A stretch of DNA of 25,745 nucleotides from NCBI GenBank assembly GCA_900546065.1, contig URBK01000030.1, forward strand, positions 1-25,745. The letters are read 5' to 3'. The notes below the pieces were generated by a model. It was not told where the DNA came from and ran no database searches. It saw nothing but the letters and a program-made list of their open reading frames with translations. Both the position numbers and the translations under genes were made by a program. Positions 24,350 through 25,745 of the stretch are shown piece after piece. This DNA is from an uncultured Alistipes sp. (GTDB taxonomy: Bacteria > Bacteroidota > Bacteroidia > Bacteroidales > Rikenellaceae). Each line of letters opens with the position of its first letter. The stretch's first letter is position 1.

Positions 24350-25687
24350 ATGAGAAGATTCAGACAATTGCTCGTATTATTGTTCGTTGTCGGATGCATA
24401 CACTCCGTATCGGCTCAGCGCCGCTACCGCATGCATGAGCGCAAATCCCAACCTGCCGTATATCTTATTGCAGTCGAACAGGACGGTACGCTGTACGAAG
24501 CGTATGCCAGAGGCCGCGCCGCTGACGACATCATGGTGGACTTCGCGCAGACACGCCGTACGGGTTTCCAGCAGGTAGTCGACCCACAGTTCATATTCAC
24601 CACCAAAAACAACAGATTCTCACTCGGTATCGGCGGTTACGTCAACCTTCGCACGAGCTATGACTTCATGGGCGCTGTCGACAACATCGACTTTATTCCC
24701 TACGACATACCCCTCTATTCCGACTACGCCAACCGCCAGCGCGTGATGATGGATGCCACCACCTCGCGGCTCTTCACCAAGGCGGTTATAAACTCCCCGA
24801 CCGTAGGTTCCATCATAGCCTTTATCGACATGGACTTCCGCGGCGGTGCCGAGTTCAGCTATACGCCCCGTCTGCGTTCGGCATACGTCTCGCTGCTGGG
24901 ATTCACCGCGGGTCGAGACATCACGACCTTCTGCGATCTGGACGCCTCGCCCACGACAATAGACTTCCAAGGCCCCAACGCCTATAACTTCAACTTCGCC
25001 ACGATGCTGCGATACGAACATTCGTTCCACGACCGCCACTTCAAGATGGGCGTAGCGGCCGAGATGCCCGTCGTGAGCGGCACCTATGACGAGAACTTCC
25101 GTCCCATATCGCAGCGTGTACCCGACATACCCATGTATTTCCAATATGCATGGGGAGAGAACCGCACGAGCCACTTCCGCGCATCGGCCGTGCTGCGAAA
25201 CATGTATCTGAACAACGCCGTCACCGACAAAAACACGAGTCTCCTCGGATGGGGCGTACAGGCCAGCGGCCGCATCGAAACCTGCCCCTACTTCACCCTC
25301 TTCTTCAACGGCGTATATGGCAAGGGCATAACGCCATATATTCAGGATCTCACGGGCAGCGGTCTGGACTTCACACCCAACCCGATGAATCCCGAGCAGA
25401 TACAGACCATGCCTATGTGGGGCTGGCAGGCCGCGGGGCAGATCAACATCATACCATCGAAACTCTTCGTTTCGGGCGGATATTCGACCGTACGGGTGAA
25501 CATGTGCAACGGATATTACGCCACCAACGAGTACAAGCGCGGCACCTATATCTTCGGCAACATATTCTACAACCTTACGCGCAACTGTATCCTCGCGGCA
25601 GAATATCTGCACGGCTCGCGCCGCAACATGGACGACGCCCACAATACGGCCAACCGTCTGAACATAATGATACAATACAACTTCTGA
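24350..25687 (+). CDS. DcaP-like outer-membrane porin
   Basis: This 445-residue protein has a signal peptide (residues 1-22, VSA before Q23), a short soluble N-terminal segment, then alternating amphipathic beta strands ending in the aromatic C-terminus IQYNF typical of outer-membrane barrels. FSLGIGGYVNLRTSYDFMG, GSIIAFIDMDFRG, LRSAYVSLLGFTAGRDITTFCDLDASPTTIDFQGPN and YEHSFHD follow the order seen in DcaP-type porins of Proteobacteria and their Bacteroidota relatives. A VVGC string in the signal peptide resembles a lipobox, but an SA/Q cleavage is more likely for a barrel. It probably admits small anionic nutrients, by family analogy only. It is divergent from the metallophosphoesterase gene. 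Confidence 0.8.
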   Translation: MRRFRQLLVLLFVVGCIHSVSAQRRYRMHERKSQPAVYLIAVEQDGTLYEAYARGRAADDIMVDFAQTRRTGFQQVVDPQFIFTTKNNRFSLGIGGYVNLRTSYDFMGAVDNIDFIPYDIPLYSDYANRQRVMMDATTSRLFTKAVINSPTVGSIIAFIDMDFRGGAEFSYTPRLRSAYVSLLGFTAGRDITTFCDLDASPTTIDFQGPNAYNFNFATMLRYEHSFHDRHFKMGVAAEMPVVSGTYDENFRPISQRVPDIPMYFQYAWGENRTSHFRASAVLRNMYLNNAVTDKNTSLLGWGVQASGRIETCPYFTLFFNGVYGKGITPYIQDLTGSGLDFTPNPMNPEQIQTMPMWGWQAAGQINIIPSKLFVSGGYSTVRVNMCNGYYATNEYKRGTYIFGNIFYNLTRNCILAAEYLHGSRRNMDDAHNTANRLNIMIQYNF

Positions 25688-25688
25688 C

Positions 25689-25712
25689 GACGCCAGCCTT
25701 CGGGCTCGGGTC
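25689..25712 (+). terminator. UUCG-capped hairpin after the porin gene, possible terminator
   Basis: Directly after the porin stop codon, AGCC-TTCG-GGCT forms a stable tetraloop stem. It extends outward as CC/GG and GAC/GTC with one bulged base on each side (25689-25712). No U-tract follows, so it could be a terminator of a non-canonical kind or an mRNA 3'-end stabiliser. Confidence 0.35.
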
Positions 25713-25745
25713 GGACCATCCTCTGCCTGGCAGATATGTGGGGGG

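Noticed and set aside
24620..25675. A 351-codon open frame antisense to the porin gene
   Set aside because: It has no recognisable motif, and the plus-strand frame has a signal peptide, beta-strand pattern and terminal Phe. This frame is a shadow.
25713..25745. Odd sequence ending in a run of G at the right edge
   Set aside because: Too short to interpret. It contains no coding or RNA signal that I can support.

Overview
The window looks like ordinary chromosome from a Bacteroidota bacterium. The evidence is repeated promoters of the Bacteroidota type (TTG/TTTG, a 19-20 nt spacer, then TAnnTTTG), mostly weak Shine-Dalgarno sequences, a LytS/LytTR two-component pair and a DcaP-like porin. The GC-rich coding sequence with AT-rich promoters, plus this gene mix, suggests a gut Rikenellaceae/Alistipes-like anaerobe, but that placement is inference. 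I see no transposase, phage gene, CRISPR array or attachment site.

Layout from left to right. The 5' part of a tRNA-Asp gene (minus strand) lies at the left edge with its own promoter. Next is a minus-strand two-gene operon: a 1409-residue double-ATPase 2-hydroxyacyl-CoA dehydratase activase-like protein followed by an overlapping TetR-family regulator. Its promoter carries a cluster of palindromic half-sites. A minus-strand sensor kinase plus LytTR response regulator pair follows. It is transcribed divergently from a plus-strand tripartite RND efflux operon (lipoprotein adaptor, AcrB-like pump, NodT-like outer-membrane lipoprotein) that ends in a strong bidirectional hairpin.

Beyond that terminator is a convergent membrane pyrophosphatase (hppA) with the sequence signature of the K+-dependent class. 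After a 388-nt intergenic stretch comes a plus-strand pair: a LuxC-like acyl-CoA reductase and a MalY/PatB-like PLP enzyme one nucleotide downstream. A second bidirectional terminator separates this pair from a minus-strand exporter operon: TolC-like protein, HlyD-like adaptor and two ABC-2 permeases, with no ATPase gene in the window. The right end holds a membrane-anchored metallophosphoesterase (minus) and a divergent DcaP-like outer-membrane porin (plus).

Functionally the window combines two envelope export machines, a sensory system placed to control one of them, a redox activase of unknown target with a local repressor candidate, and PPi-driven ion pumping. Nothing here is a clear new system. 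The items most worth a second look are the orphan activase with its operator array, the exporter without an ATPase, the sensor/efflux shared promoter region, and the acyl-CoA reductase/PLP-enzyme pair.
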